Part shown: positions 1 through 15,409 of the stretch, in pieces | Numbering within the stretch: position 1 is the first letter of the stretch | Layout of the letters: each line of letters opens with the position of its first letter | Assembly: GCA_021323735.1 (NCBI GenBank) | Contig: JAJPKM010000057.1 | Coordinates: 1 to 57,392, forward strand | Length of the DNA: 57,392 nucleotides | Direction: 5' to 3' | Source of the DNA: Gammaproteobacteria bacterium | GTDB lineage: Bacteria; Pseudomonadota; Gammaproteobacteria; Steroidobacterales; Steroidobacteraceae | The notes under the pieces: model-generated | What the model saw: only the letters and a program-made list of their open reading frames with translations | The model's database searches: none | What the model was told of the DNA's origin: nothing | Position numbers and translations under genes: made by a program

Positions 1-917
<917 letters not shown>

Positions 918-962
918 GCACTTCACTGCTGGGAATTTTGTGATGGATAGTTTGGTGTAGAG

Positions 963-999
963 AACCGCCGGTATGTTGTAGTACCGGCGGTTCGTTTTT
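963..999 (+). terminator. Intrinsic terminator between dnaK and dnaJ
   Basis: A perfect 11-bp stem (AACCGCCGGTA at 963-973 with TACCGGCGGTT at 982-992), an 8-nt loop and a TTTTT run at 995-999 lie 46 bp after the dnaK stop. It should reduce read-through into dnaJ, so DnaK would be made in excess of DnaJ unless dnaJ has its own promoter. Confidence 0.85.
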
Positions 1000-1023
1000 A
1001 TGGGCTTGAAGTCTAGGTGAGCA

Positions 1024-2142
1024 ATGGCGAAGCAGGATTACTACAAGCTTTTGGATGTGAGCAGGGACGCGTCTGAAGCGGATATCAAGAAAGCCTACCG
1101 CCGGCTTGCGATGAAATTTCATCCGGACCGCAATCCCGACGATCCGGATGCGGAACACCGCTTCAAGGAGTGCAAGGAGGCCTACGAGGTGCTGTGCGAC
1201 TCCCACAAGCGGGCGGTCTACGACCAGTTCGGCCATGCAGGTCTTGAAGGCAACCGTGGCGGCGGATTCGGCGCCGGCGAGGCCTTCGGCGATATCTTTG
1301 GGGAAATGTTCGGCGATATCTTCTCGGGCGGGCAGCGCGGCCGGTCACAGGTGTTCCGCGGCGCCGATTTGCGCTACGAGCTGGAATTGGATCTGGAGAA
1401 GGCGGTGTTCGGCGTCGAGACCGAGATTCGTATTCCCTCCATGGGGGAGTGCAAAACCTGCAAGGGCTCGGGTGCCGCCAAGGGCGCCACCCCCAAGACC
1501 TGCGATACCTGCCAGGGCCAAGGCCAGGTACGCGTGCAGCAGTCGATTTTCACCATCCAGCAACCCTGCCCGCGCTGCAAGGGCCGTGGCAAAATCATCT
1601 CCAATCCCTGCGATAGCTGCTATGGCCAGGGCCGAGTTCGCCAGGAAAAGACGCTGCCGGTCAAAGTGCCCGCGGGTGTGGATACCGGCGATCGTATCCG
1701 CTTGAACGGCGAGGGCGAGGCGGGCCGCAACGGGGGCCCGGCCGGCGACTTGTACGTGGAAATTCGCGTTCGCGAGCATGCCATTTTCGAGCGCGAGGGG
1801 AGCCACCTGTCTTGCGAGGTGCCCATTACCTTCGCCACCGCAGCGCTCGGCGGCTCGGTGGAGGTCCCCACGCTGGATGGCGAGGTAATCCTGAAGATCC
1901 CCAGCGAAACGCAATCCGGGCGGGTGTTCCGGGTGCGTGAAAAGGGCGTGCGCCCCGTGCGCGGCGGCGCGCCCGGAGACCTATTCTGCCGCGTCGTGGT
2001 GGAAACTCCGGTGAGCCTGCGGGCCGAGCAGAAGGAAATGCTGCGTGCGTTCCAGGCTTCGCTGGAAGAGGGCAGCCATCATCCGAAAGAGCAAACCTTC
2101 TTCGAGGGCGTGAAGAAATTTTTTACCCGCGTGGTTGAGTAG
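1024..2142 (+). CDS. dnaJ: Chaperone protein DnaJ (Hsp40)
   Basis: A 372-residue class A J-protein, the usual length. Domains in order: J domain (about 1-70) with the HPD motif in [10 protein letters not shown], Gly/Phe-rich linker (about 73-110), the cysteine-rich domain with four CxxCxGxG-type zinc repeats ([32 protein letters not shown], about 140-205), then the C-terminal substrate-binding beta domains. It stimulates DnaK ATPase activity and delivers clients. The ATG at 1024 sits just after the dnaK terminator; its TAG stop overlaps the proposed dapB GTG start by one base. Confidence 0.98.
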   Translation: MAKQDYYKLLDVSRDASEADIKKAYRRLAMKFHPDRNPDDPDAEHRFKECKEAYEVLCDSHKRAVYDQFGHAGLEGNRGGGFGAGEAFGDIFGEMFGDIFSGGQRGRSQVFRGADLRYELELDLEKAVFGVETEIRIPSMGECKTCKGSGAAKGATPKTCDTCQGQGQVRVQQSIFTIQQPCPRCKGRGKIISNPCDSCYGQGRVRQEKTLPVKVPAGVDTGDRIRLNGEGEAGRNGGPAGDLYVEIRVREHAIFEREGSHLSCEVPITFATAALGGSVEVPTLDGEVILKIPSETQSGRVFRVREKGVRPVRGGAPGDLFCRVVVETPVSLRAEQKEMLRAFQASLEEGSHHPKEQTFFEGVKKFFTRVVE

Positions 2143-3005
2143 TGGGCGTGCGTCCACCCACGCCGCCTCAATCGGCACAGGGTCGGCCGGCCTCGCCGGC
2201 AGCCCGGCGGTCGCATGCGTTGGTGGTATTTGGCATTACCGGTCGCATGGGGCAGTCCCTGATTCGCGCCATGGCCGAGGGCTCGGTATTTCAGTTGCAC
2301 GGCGCCATCGCCTCGCCCGAGAGTCCGCGGCTGGGTCAGGAGTGCGCCGCAGAAGGGCGGCCGACGGGTGTGATGATCGGCGCCGATGCCGCCACGGCAT
2401 TGAAGGGCGCAGCGGTGGCCGTGGATTTCAGCCTGGGCAGCGCGGTTGGCGCGCACGCAGAAGCCTGTGCCCAAGCGGACGTGCCGTTGCTGGTCGGTAC
2501 CACCGGATTCGATGCGGCGGCGCGCACCCAACTGGCACGCGCGGCGGAGCGCATTGCGATATTGGTGGCGCCCAATACCAGTGTGGGGGTTGCGGTGCTG
2601 CGCGGCTTGGTCGCGCAGGCGGCGCAGGCGCTCGGCGAGGGCTACGATGTCGAAATTTCCGAAGCTCACCACCGATCGAAGCGCGATGCCCCCTCCGGCA
2701 CCGCCTTGAGTCTGGGCGAGGCAGTGGCGGCGGCGCGCGGCCGCGCGCTCCCCGATATTGCGGTTTACGAGCGGCACGGGGTCACGGCTCCCCGCGGCGA
2801 GGGAAGCATTGGTTTCTCCGTGATACGGGCGGGGGACATCGTCGGCGAACACACGGTGATGTTTGCGGGGGGCGGAGAGCGGCTGGAAATCACCCACCGG
2901 GCTTCGGATCGCATGACCTTCGCTCGGGGTGCCCTGCGGGCGGCCGCCTGGCTGCTGGACCGCCCGCCGGGTCTGTACGGCATGCAAGATGTCTTGAAGA
3001 CTTGA
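2142..3005 (+). CDS. dapB: 4-hydroxy-tetrahydrodipicolinate reductase
   Basis: Reduces hydroxy-tetrahydrodipicolinate with NAD(P)H in the diaminopimelate/lysine pathway in the cytoplasm. The Rossmann motif GITGRMG lies near residue 31, and the signature EAHHRSKRDAPSGTA carries the catalytic His pair and Lys. The frame can open at GTG 2142, overlapping the dnaJ stop, which adds about 26 Pro/Ala/Arg-rich residues before the conserved fold. TTG 2220 or GTG 2223 would give a length nearer the family norm of about 270. Function is secure; the start is not. Confidence 0.93.
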   Translation: MGVRPPTPPQSAQGRPASPAARRSHALVVFGITGRMGQSLIRAMAEGSVFQLHGAIASPESPRLGQECAAEGRPTGVMIGADAATALKGAAVAVDFSLGSAVGAHAEACAQADVPLLVGTTGFDAAARTQLARAAERIAILVAPNTSVGVAVLRGLVAQAAQALGEGYDVEISEAHHRSKRDAPSGTALSLGEAVAAARGRALPDIAVYERHGVTAPRGEGSIGFSVIRAGDIVGEHTVMFAGGGERLEITHRASDRMTFARGALRAAAWLLDRPPGLYGMQDVLKT

Positions 3006-3070
3006 GAAGAACCATGGACAGTCATCGACTGCATCGTTAATATTCGCGCCCGGAATCGATCGCGTATAGA

Positions 3071-3109
3071 CAAAGCGGGAGGGCGTTCTTAAGAGCCCCT
3101 CCCGCTTTG
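3071..3109. terminator. Strong stem-loop between dapB and carA
   Basis: A perfect 13-bp inverted repeat (3071-3083 with 3097-3109, core GCGGGAGGG/CCCTCCCGC) encloses a 13-nt loop. Only three T residues follow in the stem itself and no U-tract comes after, so it is either a weak terminator of the upstream operon or a leader structure ahead of carA. The sequence cannot separate these. Confidence 0.5.
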
Positions 3110-3152
3110 CGCATCTGCGCCAGACCGCCATAGGGCAAAGCGAGGAACCGGA

Positions 3153-4331
3153 GTGTCGACACCTGCAGTGCTAGCTCTTGAAGATGGCACCGTGTTCCGA
3201 GGCGTCTCAGTAGGCGCGAAAGGCAACACGACGGGTGAAGTAGTTTTCAATACGGCGATGACCGGGTATCAGGAGATCCTCACCGATCCCTCTTATTGCC
3301 GGCAAATCGTCACGCTGACCTATCCGCATATCGGCAATACCGGCACGACGCCGGAGGATTTGGAATCGGGCGCGGTTTTCGCCGCCGGTTTGGTGATCCG
3401 GAATCTGCCGCTGCTGCAGTCCAATTGGCGCTCCACCGAATCTCTGCAGAGCTTTCTGCTCCGCTGCAAGGTGGTGGCGATAGCCGATATCGATACCCGC
3501 AAGCTGACCCGGTTGCTGCGTGAGAAGGGTGCCCAGTCCGGGTGCATCATGACGGGTGAGAACATCGATCAGAATGCCGCCGTGCGCGCGGCGAAGAAGT
3601 TTCCCGGCCTCAAGGGCATGGATCTGGCCAAGGCGGTTTCCACCAAGAAGGTATACCAGTGGAATGACGGATTGATCTGGAAGACGGCCGCGAAACCGCC
3701 GCGGCCCCAGAGCCGCCTGCATGTGGTGGCCTATGACTTCGGTATCAAGCGCAGCATCTTGCGCATCCTCGCGGAGCATGGCTGCCGGATGACGGTTGTG
3801 CCTGCACAAACGCCGGCAGATCAGGTACTTGCGATGAATCCTGATGGTATTTTCTTGAGCAATGGTCCGGGTGACCCTGAGCCCTGCGACTACGCCATTG
3901 CCGCCATTACCCGTTTCCTAGAGACGGATATGCCGATTTTTGGCATTTGCCTGGGGCATCAGTTGCTGGGCCTTGCCAGCGGGGCCAAGACCGTGAAGAT
4001 GAAGTTCGGTCACCACGGCGCCAATCATCCGGTGGTGGAAATCGACTCAGGGAGAGTGCTCATTTCCAGTCAGAACCACGGCTTCGCGGTCGACGCGGCG
4101 ACCCTGCCCGACAATCTGCGCCCGACCCACCACTCCTTGTTCGATGGCTCGCTGCAGGGTGTGGCGCGCACCGATCGGCCGGCATTCAGCTTTCAAGGGC
4201 ACCCGGAGGCCAGCCCCGGGCCGCATGATCTGCGGCTCCTGTTCGAGCACTTCATGTACCTCATGGTCAAACGCGTGCAGGCCAATTCCCGAGGACGCAC
4301 CCCCGTCAAACAAAAATCGGCGGAGGGATAA
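3153..4331 (+). CDS. carA: Carbamoyl-phosphate synthase small (glutaminase) subunit
   Basis: Hydrolyses glutamine and channels ammonia to CarB, feeding arginine and pyrimidine synthesis. 392 residues. The N-terminal CarA domain ([26 protein letters not shown]) is followed by a class I amidotransferase domain with the catalytic Cys in GICLGHQLL and the His-Glu pair in [11 protein letters not shown]. The start is GTG 3153, preceded by a GAGGA ribosome site. The stop TAA abuts the carB start with no gap, which implies tight co-translation. Confidence 0.98.
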   Translation: MSTPAVLALEDGTVFRGVSVGAKGNTTGEVVFNTAMTGYQEILTDPSYCRQIVTLTYPHIGNTGTTPEDLESGAVFAAGLVIRNLPLLQSNWRSTESLQSFLLRCKVVAIADIDTRKLTRLLREKGAQSGCIMTGENIDQNAAVRAAKKFPGLKGMDLAKAVSTKKVYQWNDGLIWKTAAKPPRPQSRLHVVAYDFGIKRSILRILAEHGCRMTVVPAQTPADQVLAMNPDGIFLSNGPGDPEPCDYAIAAITRFLETDMPIFGICLGHQLLGLASGAKTVKMKFGHHGANHPVVEIDSGRVLISSQNHGFAVDAATLPDNLRPTHHSLFDGSLQGVARTDRPAFSFQGHPEASPGPHDLRLLFEHFMYLMVKRVQANSRGRTPVKQKSAEG

Positions 4332-7552
<3,221 letters not shown>

Positions 7553-7556
<4 letters not shown>

Positions 7557-7636
7557 CGCGAACTCCCATGACCCTGCACAGAGCTGCGGACGTAAAGCGT
7601 ACTTCTGATGTTTGCCGCGGAGTGCTGCCGCGATGA
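7553..7636 (+). CDS. 27-residue leader frame bridging carB and greA
   Basis: GTG 7553 overlaps the carB stop (GTGA) and the frame ends in TGA 7634-7636, overlapping the greA ATG (ATGA). Its first residues, MTRTPMTL, mimic the greA start MNRTPMTL, and the DNA string ACTCCCATGACCCTGC occurs at 7562-7577 and again at 7642-7657. The rest ([19 protein letters not shown]) matches nothing I recognise. It is probably a relic of a small tandem duplication retained as a translational coupler; whether a stable peptide is made is unknown. Confidence 0.45.
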
Positions 7637-8109
7637 ATCGCACTCCCATGACCCTGCGCGGCGCGGAGCGTTTGCGCGCCGAACTCAAGCAGTTGAAGAG
7701 CGAGGCGCGACCCAATGTCATCAAGGCCATCGCGGAGGCGCGTGCGCACGGCGACTTGAGCGAGAACGCGGAATATCACGCCGCGCGCGAGCAGCAAAGC
7801 TTCATCGAAGGGCGCATCAACCAGATCGAGAATCGCCTGAGCAATGCCGAGGTGATCGACGTCACCAAGCTGACGGCCAACGGCCGGGTGGTGTTCGGTT
7901 CGACGTTGGAGCTCGAGGATCAGGACGGCGGCAACAAAGTCGTCTACCAGCTGGTGGGTGACGATGAGGCCGATATCAAGCAGGGGCTGCTGTCGGTGTC
8001 CTCGCCCATCGCCCGCGCGCTCATCGGCAAATCCGAGGGGGACGTGGTCGACGTGCGCACGCCCGGCGGCACGCATAGCTATGAGATCGTCTCCGTGCGC
8101 TATGTCTGA
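7633..8109 (+). CDS. greA: Transcription elongation factor GreA
   Basis: Rescues backtracked RNA polymerase by stimulating transcript cleavage through the secondary channel. 158 residues from ATG 7633 ([18 protein letters not shown]), the standard GreA length. The N-terminal coiled coil carries the tip acidic residues in [17 protein letters not shown], and the C-terminal FKBP-like domain includes [14 protein letters not shown]. An upstream TTG 7612 in frame would add seven residues but breaks the family N-terminus. It sits after carB, linked by the short frame at 7553-7636. Confidence 0.96.
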   Translation: MNRTPMTLRGAERLRAELKQLKSEARPNVIKAIAEARAHGDLSENAEYHAAREQQSFIEGRINQIENRLSNAEVIDVTKLTANGRVVFGSTLELEDQDGGNKVVYQLVGDDEADIKQGLLSVSSPIARALIGKSEGDVVDVRTPGGTHSYEIVSVRYV

Positions 8110-8121
8110 TTCGTAGCGACG

Positions 8122-8526
8122 ATGCTGCGTAACGTTTTTCGGATACTGTTCGTGCTGTGGGCGGGCAGTCTATGGTCGCTGGCCGCCTGGGTGGCGCCGA
8201 CCTTGTTCTACATGCAGACCGATCGGCACCTGGCGGGTGTACTGGCCGCGAGGTTGTTCAGCATCGAGACCTATGTCGGCGTCGGCGTAACGGCGCTCGC
8301 GCTGCTGCTCCCCGGCAGGGCGAAATTCTTGTGGGGTTATCTGGCGGTAGCTCTCCTGTCGGTCAATGAATGGGCGTTGAAGCCCGTCATGGGTCAGGCT
8401 CGGCTGCACGGCACCGCGGCAGGACTGGGCTTTGGCGCGTGGCACGGCGTGTCGGCCGTTCTGTACGTGCTGGCTTGTCTCGCGGTGCTGCGGCTGGTCG
8501 ACAGATTCGGCGCGTCGCTCGCCTAA
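8122..8526 (+). CDS. DUF4149-type small integral membrane protein
   Basis: 134 residues with about four hydrophobic segments (roughly 5-30, 48-65, 68-88, 105-125), the layout of the DUF4149 family, which often sits beside greA/yhbY/ftsH in gammaproteobacteria. The conserved N-terminal part includes LWAGSLWSLAAWVAPTLF. Molecular function is unknown. ATG 8122 lies 12 bp after greA. The gene converges on yhbY with only 7 bp between the two stops. Confidence 0.75.
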   Translation: MLRNVFRILFVLWAGSLWSLAAWVAPTLFYMQTDRHLAGVLAARLFSIETYVGVGVTALALLLPGRAKFLWGYLAVALLSVNEWALKPVMGQARLHGTAAGLGFGAWHGVSAVLYVLACLAVLRLVDRFGASLA

Positions 8527-8533
8527 CTGCCGG

Positions 8534-8830
8534 TTAGTCGGGAATGAGGATTTTCGGCAGCTCTTTGCTGCGCCGGTAGAAGACGCCGACGTTGCCGATG
8601 CGCTGGACGATTTCGCTGGAGGTTTGCGTGGCCAAATCATCCAGCGCCGCATCGCGCGCGCTGCGCTCGCCGACCCGGGCGGAGACTTTTACCAATTCGT
8701 GATCGCCCAACGCCCGTTCCAGTTCCTGCACCACCCCTGTGGTCAAACCGGCATTCCCCAGCATCACGATGGGCCTCAAGGGGTGCGCCAGGCGGCGCAG
8801 ATGTTTCTTTTGTTTCTCGGTGAGTGCCAT
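8534..8830 (-). CDS. yhbY: YhbY/CRS1 RNA-binding protein
   Basis: 98 residues from the ATG at 8830 (MALTEKQKKHLRRLAHPLRP). A CRM/YhbY domain covers nearly the whole protein, with the family motif around VMLGNAGLTTGVVQELE and the later GNVGVFYRRS. The family associates with pre-50S ribosomal subunits. The frame could open 18 codons earlier at 8884, but that segment would overlap rlmE and lacks family similarity. It is transcribed divergently from rlmE, 32 bp away, as in other gammaproteobacteria. Confidence 0.92.
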   Translation of the reverse strand: MALTEKQKKHLRRLAHPLRPIVMLGNAGLTTGVVQELERALGDHELVKVSARVGERSARDAALDDLATQTSSEIVQRIGNVGVFYRRSKELPKILIPD

Positions 8831-8862
8831 CGCAGGATTATAGTCTCTAACCGCGGTCGTGA

Positions 8863-9495
8863 ATGAATATGCCCAAACGTTCAAAGAGCAGTTCCCGATG
8901 GTTGGCCGAACATGCCAACGATGAGTTCGTGAAACGCGCCCACAAAGAGGGCTGGCGTTCGCGCGCGGTGTTCAAACTCGCGCAGATCCAGGACACGGAA
9001 CGCCTGTTGAGGCCGGGCATGCGCTGCGTCGATTTGGGCGCGGCACCCGGCGGCTGGAGCCAGTACGCCGCGCGGATCATCGGCGGCAAGAGCCGCATCG
9101 TCGCAACCGATATATTGCCCATGGATGCCATCCCGGGCGTGGACTTCATCCAGGGCGACATTCGGGAGGAAACAGTGCTCGAGCAAGTGCTGCAATCCGT
9201 GGGCGCGGACAAGGTCGACCTTGTTTTGTCCGATATGGCCCCCAACATGGCAGGCATAGATGCCGTGGACCAACCCCGTTCCATGTATTTGGCCGAACTT
9301 GCCCTGGAGTTCGCGGACCGTGTTTTGGCGCCGGGGGGCGATGCACTCGTGAAATTATTTCAAGGCGCCGGCTTCGAACAGATCATCCGGGATGCCCGCA
9401 CTCGTTATGGCCGCGTGGTGACCAAAAAGCCGAAGGCGTCACGAACCCGCAGTCCTGAGATCTATCTGTTGGCGCGGCAGTTTAGGATGGTGTAA
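8863..9495 (+). CDS. rlmE: 23S rRNA 2'-O-methyltransferase RlmE (FtsJ)
   Basis: Methylates the 2'-hydroxyl of a uridine in the 23S rRNA A loop using S-adenosylmethionine. 210 residues, normal length. The SAM site is [15 protein letters not shown], and the K-D-K-E catalytic set can be matched to the Lys in [10 protein letters not shown], the Asp in [10 protein letters not shown], the Lys in DALVKLFQG and the Glu in [12 protein letters not shown] 8863 or ATG 8869 can start it; 8869 gives [12 protein letters not shown], closer to relatives. ftsH follows, the classical rlmE-ftsH order. Confidence 0.96.
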   Translation: MNMPKRSKSSSRWLAEHANDEFVKRAHKEGWRSRAVFKLAQIQDTERLLRPGMRCVDLGAAPGGWSQYAARIIGGKSRIVATDILPMDAIPGVDFIQGDIREETVLEQVLQSVGADKVDLVLSDMAPNMAGIDAVDQPRSMYLAELALEFADRVLAPGGDALVKLFQGAGFEQIIRDARTRYGRVVTKKPKASRTRSPEIYLLARQFRMV

Positions 9496-9549
9496 GTTGA
9501 GGAACGCCCGTCAGAAATCCTTGTCCCAGATGACGGTTGCAGGTGAAAC

Positions 9550-11460
<1,911 letters not shown>

Positions 11461-11475
11461 AGGCTGCGGGAAAAA

Positions 11476-11536
11476 CTTGCGACGCGATGCTGTCCTGCAT
11501 CGCTGCAAGCCAGGGTTCGCCGTCCGTGGCGAACCC
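11476..11536. other. Two stem-loops in the ftsH-folP gap
   Basis: The first pairs CTTGC (11476-11480) and GCGATGC (11484-11490) with GCATCGC (11497-11503) and GCAAG (11505-11509). The second is a perfect 9-bp stem, GGGTTCGCC (11513-11521) with GGCGAACCC (11528-11536). Neither is followed directly by a T-run, so these may be mRNA 3' end structures of ftsH or a leader ahead of folP. No gene is visible in the 198-bp gap. Confidence 0.4.
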
Positions 11537-11658
11537 GCTCGGCGCATGCGCCTCGCCCGTGTTTTTCCCGCTCCGGGAATCGACCCCCCGAAGCCCGCCC
11601 GTAGTTACATTTTTGAACCCTTATGCTGCTGGCCAAAGAGTTGCGCTGTTAAACCCTC

Positions 11659-12495
11659 ATGCTGTGGCGTTGCCGACATCGCACGATTGATCTGACGCGG
11701 CCTGTGGTCATGGGGATACTCAACGTCACGCCGGATTCATTTTCCGATGGCGGGCGCTATGCGGCCACCGAGGCGGCGCTGGCGAGAGCCAGGCAGATCG
11801 TCGCGGAAGGGGCGGCCATCGTCGATGTGGGCGGGCAATCGACTCGTCCGGGCTCCCTCGAGGTGGAGGAGTCGGTGGAAATGGCGCGTGTTTTGCCGGT
11901 GATCGAAGGCATTGCAGCCACCTGCGATATTGCCATTTCCATCGACAGTTCCAAGCCGGCGGTCATGGCCGCTGCGGTCGCGGCCGGCGCCTGTATCATC
12001 AACGACGTCTATGCGCTGCGTGCCCCGGGCGCCCGCGCGGCCGCGGCTAGAACCGAAGTCGGTGTGTGCCTCATGCACATGCAGGGCGAGCCGCGTACGA
12101 TGCAGGAGAGCCCGCACTATAATGACGTCGTGGCTGAAGTGGGCGATTTCCTGCTGCGCGAACGGCAGGCCTGCCTCGATGCCGGCGTGGCGAACGAGAG
12201 CATCGCATTCGATCCCGGATTTGGCTTTGGTAAGAGTTTGGAGCACAACTTGACGCTATTGAGAGAGCTGCCGCGCTTGGCGGCGCTGAATGCCCCTTTG
12301 CTGGTCGGTGTTTCGCGCAAGAGCGTCATCGGTAAAGTGCTGGGGAAAACGGTCGATGATCGTCTGTACGGCGGCTTAGGTTTGGCGGCCCTCTGTGTGG
12401 CGGGGGGCGCCCGCATCATTCGCACCCACGATGTGGCGCCGACACACGATGCCATTCGCATGGTCAGCGCCGTGCTGCAGGGATGGGAGGCATGA
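11659..12495 (+). CDS. folP: Dihydropteroate synthase
   Basis: Condenses p-aminobenzoate with the pterin pyrophosphate in folate synthesis; it is the sulfonamide target. 278 residues. TIM-barrel signatures are MGILNVTPDSFSDGG, VDVGGQSTRPG (Gln where most relatives have Glu), INDVYALR, CLMHMQGEPRTMQ, FDPGFGFGK and LVGVSRKS. ATG 11659 gives a short pre-barrel extension. The stop TGA overlaps the glmM start as ATGA, the conserved folP-glmM coupling. Confidence 0.97.
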   Translation: MLWRCRHRTIDLTRPVVMGILNVTPDSFSDGGRYAATEAALARARQIVAEGAAIVDVGGQSTRPGSLEVEESVEMARVLPVIEGIAATCDIAISIDSSKPAVMAAAVAAGACIINDVYALRAPGARAAAARTEVGVCLMHMQGEPRTMQESPHYNDVVAEVGDFLLRERQACLDAGVANESIAFDPGFGFGKSLEHNLTLLRELPRLAALNAPLLVGVSRKSVIGKVLGKTVDDRLYGGLGLAALCVAGGARIIRTHDVAPTHDAIRMVSAVLQGWEA

Positions 12496-13844
12496 CGAAT
12501 TATTTCGGTACGGATGGGGTGCGCGGGCGCGTAGGTACCGCGCCGATGACGGTGGATTTTGCACTGCGCCTGGCCAGTGCCGCGGCCCGCGTGCTCGCGC
12601 CGGACGGGGGGCGTGTGCTCATCGGCAAGGACACGCGCGTGTCCGGCTATATGTTCGAATCGGCACTGGAAGCGGGTTTTGTCGCCGCCGGCGTCGATGT
12701 CATGTTGATCGGGCCCTTGCCGACGCCGGGCATCGCCTATATGACGCAGCGTCTGGGCTGCAGTTTCGGTGTCGTCATCAGCGCCTCGCACAATTCTTAC
12801 GAGGACAACGGCATCAAGTTCTTCGACGCGACGGGCAGCAAATTGTCCGATCGCGTGGAGCGGGAAATCGAGAACCTGCTCGAGCTGGCCGTGGTCACGC
12901 AGGAATCCCAGTTGTTGGGAAAGGCCATTCGCATCGATCGCAGCCGTACGCAGTATCAGGATTTTTGCGCCTCGACTATTCCGGCCGGCATGAACTTGAA
13001 AGGCTTCAAGATCGTCATCGATTGCGCCAACGGTGCAGGATACAAGGTCGCGCCGCGGGTGCTCGCCGACCTCGGCGCGGAAATCGTGCCCATCGGCTGT
13101 TCGCCCAACGGCCGCAACATCAACGACGGTTGCGGCTCTACCTCGCCGGAATTGCTGCAGCTCACGGTGCCCGGAGTCCGCGCCCAGGTCGGGCTGGCGC
13201 TCGACGGCGATGGGGACCGGGTGGTGATGGTCGATGAACTCGGGCGCTGCGTGGACGGCGATCAGCTGCTGTTCATTCTCGCCACCGCACGCCGCTTCGC
13301 CGGTGAGCTGAAGGGCCCCGTGGTCGGGACCGTGATGAGCAATCTGGGCCTCGAGCATGTGCTTGCCGAACTCGGGGTCGAGTTCCTGCGCGCCCAGGTC
13401 GGCGATCGCAATGTGCTTGCCATGCTCAATCAGGCCGGCGGTACCTTGGGTGGGGAGACTTCGGGACATATCTTGTGCCTGGACAAGACCACCACCGGCG
13501 ATGGGCTGGTCAGCGCACTGCAGGTGCTGGCCGTCATGAAGCAAACCGGATCGGGGCTTGCCGAACTGGCGGCCGGCATGAAGAAGTATCCGCAGGTGCT
13601 GCTGAATGTGCGCATCGCCAAACCCTTCGATCCGGCGAAGGAGCCGGCCGTGTTACGCATGGTCGATGAGGTGGAGGGGCGCCTCAAAGGTCGCGGCCGA
13701 ATCGTGCTGCGCGCCTCGGGCACGGAACCGGTCATCCGCATCATGGTCGAGGGTTCGGACGCGGCGCTGGTCAAGAAGGGCGCCCAGGATATCGCGGCGG
13801 CAGTCGAAACCGCTGCCGGCAATCATTCCCGGGGCCTGTCTTAA
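12492..13844 (+). CDS. glmM: Phosphoglucosamine mutase
   Basis: Interconverts glucosamine-6- and glucosamine-1-phosphate for UDP-GlcNAc synthesis. The N-terminus is MTNYFGTDGVRGRVG; the phosphoserine loop is ISASHNSYEDNG; the metal loop is LDGDGDRV; the sugar loop is GGETSGH; the phosphate loop is RASGTEPVIRIMVEG. ATG 12492 overlaps the folP stop and gives 450 residues. ATG 12483 in the same frame would add MGG. A GGGAGG at 12485-12490 is too close to serve 12492 well, so the exact start is open. Confidence 0.95.
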   Translation: MTNYFGTDGVRGRVGTAPMTVDFALRLASAAARVLAPDGGRVLIGKDTRVSGYMFESALEAGFVAAGVDVMLIGPLPTPGIAYMTQRLGCSFGVVISASHNSYEDNGIKFFDATGSKLSDRVEREIENLLELAVVTQESQLLGKAIRIDRSRTQYQDFCASTIPAGMNLKGFKIVIDCANGAGYKVAPRVLADLGAEIVPIGCSPNGRNINDGCGSTSPELLQLTVPGVRAQVGLALDGDGDRVVMVDELGRCVDGDQLLFILATARRFAGELKGPVVGTVMSNLGLEHVLAELGVEFLRAQVGDRNVLAMLNQAGGTLGGETSGHILCLDKTTTGDGLVSALQVLAVMKQTGSGLAELAAGMKKYPQVLLNVRIAKPFDPAKEPAVLRMVDEVEGRLKGRGRIVLRASGTEPVIRIMVEGSDAALVKKGAQDIAAAVETAAGNHSRGLS

Positions 13845-13926
13845 GGCCTAGCAGGGGCTTGCAGTTACCAGGCGGCGCGGCTAATCTTCGCCGCCTTTCC
13901 CGCAGGACAATGTCCCAAGGTTGGCT

Positions 13927-14688
13927 ATGCGTCGTCCGATGGTCGCCGGCAATTGGAAAATGCACGGTTCACAGGCCACCAATCAGGCGTTGCTCGCCGA
14001 GTTGGAAGGTCATGTCAGACCGGATTGGCCGATCGACATCGCGGTATTTCCGCCTTATGTCTACCTGGCCGATGCCGTCCGGGCATTGGAGGATGGGCGG
14101 ATCCAGGTCGGCGCGCAGGATGTCTGTGCCGAAGCGGGCGGCGCCTTCACGGGACAAGTGGGCGCTTCCATGCTCAAGGACGTGGGATGCAGCTATGCGA
14201 TCGTGGGGCATTCGGAGCGACGCCGGTGGTACCACGAGGATGACACCCTGGTAGCCCGCAAGTTTGCCGCGGCCCTGGCCGGGGGGCTGAAACCCGTGCT
14301 CTGCGTGGGCGAAACTCTGGAGGAGCGCGAGGCAAGGCAGACCGAGTCGGTGGTGGCTCGACAGGTAGACGCCGTGATCGCCATGCACGGAGTCGGCGGG
14401 TTTGCCGATGCGGTACTGGCGTACGAGCCGGTGTGGGCGATCGGCACCGGCCGCACTGCATCGCCCGCGCAGGCCCAGGAGGTGCACGCATTCCTGCGCA
14501 GTCGGATCGGGGCGCATGATGCTAAGATGGCGGCTCGGTTGCGCATTCTGTATGGCGGCAGCGTAAAGGCCGGGAATGCCGCAGAGCTGTTCGCCATGCC
14601 CGACGTGGATGGCGGATTGGTGGGTGGCGCGTCTTTGAGCGCCGATGAGTTTCGACAGATTTGCGCGGCTGCGGCCGTTCATCACTAA
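13927..14688 (+). CDS. tpiA: Triosephosphate isomerase
   Basis: Interconverts dihydroxyacetone phosphate and glyceraldehyde-3-phosphate. 253 residues from ATG 13927 ([15 protein letters not shown]); AAGG at 13917-13920 is a suitable ribosome site. TTG 13921 is a less likely start. Catalytic residues are visible: Lys in GNWKM, His in VGHSERR, Glu in [11 protein letters not shown], with the phosphate loop [10 protein letters not shown]. The tpiA-secG order is conserved in proteobacteria. Confidence 0.97.
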   Translation: MRRPMVAGNWKMHGSQATNQALLAELEGHVRPDWPIDIAVFPPYVYLADAVRALEDGRIQVGAQDVCAEAGGAFTGQVGASMLKDVGCSYAIVGHSERRRWYHEDDTLVARKFAAALAGGLKPVLCVGETLEEREARQTESVVARQVDAVIAMHGVGGFADAVLAYEPVWAIGTGRTASPAQAQEVHAFLRSRIGAHDAKMAARLRILYGGSVKAGNAAELFAMPDVDGGLVGGASLSADEFRQICAAAAVHH

Positions 14689-14699
14689 AGAGATTTCCT

Positions 14700-15104
14700 A
14701 TGTTGCGTGGTGTGATTTTGGGCGTGCATGTGCTGCTGGCGCTGATGATTATCGGCCTGGTACTGCTGCAGCGTGGTAAGGGAGCGGAGGCGGGCGCCGG
14801 ATTTGGCTCAGGCGCTTCGGGCACGGTGTTTGGTGCCCGCGGCACCAGCACGCTGTTTTCGAAACTGACCGCCATATTTGCGGGACTGTTCTTCGTCACC
14901 AGTTTGAGTCTGGCCTATCTCGGCACGCACGGACCGGTTGCCCCAACATCCGTGTTGGAGCGCGCCGCGCAAGCTGCCGCCGCCGCGTCCAAGGCCGCGC
15001 CACCGCCGGCCATCACGCCGCCGGTGACCGCGCCTGCGCCGAGTGTGCCCGCGCCGAGCACACCGGTGCCTGAGACCACACCGCAGACGCCGCCGCCGAA
15101 ATAA
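14700..15104 (+). CDS. secG: Preprotein translocase subunit SecG
   Basis: 134 residues from ATG 14700 ([19 protein letters not shown]). There are two membrane segments (about 3-22 and 52-73) separated by the Gly-rich loop [17 protein letters not shown] that marks the family. It supports SecYEG-mediated export. The C-terminal tail is unusually Ala/Pro-rich (about 85-134) and repetitive, which is common and poorly conserved in SecG. It lies 11 bp after tpiA; the tRNA-Leu gene follows after 125 bp. Confidence 0.94.
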   Translation: MLRGVILGVHVLLALMIIGLVLLQRGKGAEAGAGFGSGASGTVFGARGTSTLFSKLTAIFAGLFFVTSLSLAYLGTHGPVAPTSVLERAAQAAAAASKAAPPPAITPPVTAPAPSVPAPSTPVPETTPQTPPPK

Positions 15105-15151
15105 TCGGGCGGCAAGGTGATGAAAGTTTCTTTGATTAGGTTTTTTTCTTA

Positions 15152-15220
15152 CGGGCGCGCCGCGCGCCCGCTAATTTACGGGGTTAGCGCAGCGAACCCC
15201 GGGAAAAAATGGGCGGAGCC
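15152..15220. other. Cluster of GC-rich inverted repeats before tRNA-Leu
   Basis: Three short hairpins follow one another: CGGGCGCG/CGCGCCCG (15152-15159 with 15163-15170), GGGGTT/AACCCC (15180-15185 with 15195-15200) and a TGGGC/GCCCA pair near 15210-15222. A T-run lies upstream rather than downstream of the first, so it is not a standard terminator in either direction. These may shape the secG 3' end or the tRNA precursor. Confidence 0.35.
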
Positions 15221-15229
15221 CATAATCCA

Positions 15230-15314
15230 GCCGACGTGGCGAAATTGGTAGACGCGCTAGTTTGAGGGGCTAGTGGGGCAACCTGTGCCGGTTCGAGTCC
15301 GGCCGTCGGCACCA
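15230..15314 (+). tRNA. tRNA-Leu (anticodon GAG), CCA encoded
   Basis: An 85-nt class II tRNA. Acceptor arms GCCGACG (15230-15236) and CGTCGGC (15304-15310) pair fully. The anticodon stem CTAGT/GCTAG encloses loop TTGAGGG, giving anticodon GAG at 15264-15266. A long variable arm is followed by the T-arm with GTTCGAGTC. Discriminator A 15311 and CCA 15312-15314 are encoded. A tRNA-Leu between secG and nuoA is a common gammaproteobacterial arrangement. Confidence 0.96.
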
Positions 15315-15319
15315 ACCTT

Positions 15320-15351
15320 GTCGCGCGGAACACTTGCAGGTTCCGCGCGAC
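15320..15351. terminator. Stem-loop after tRNA-Leu
   Basis: A perfect 11-bp stem, GTCGCGCGGAA (15320-15330) with TTCCGCGCGAC (15341-15351), has a 10-nt loop and starts 6 nt after the tRNA CCA. No T-run follows. It may stop or process the tRNA transcript, or form the leader of nuoA, whose ATG is 59 bp away. Confidence 0.5.
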
Positions 15352-15409
15352 GCAACGCACTTGCGCCTGATACAATTATGGTCAATCCGCATCGTCAACG
15401 GCGCCGATA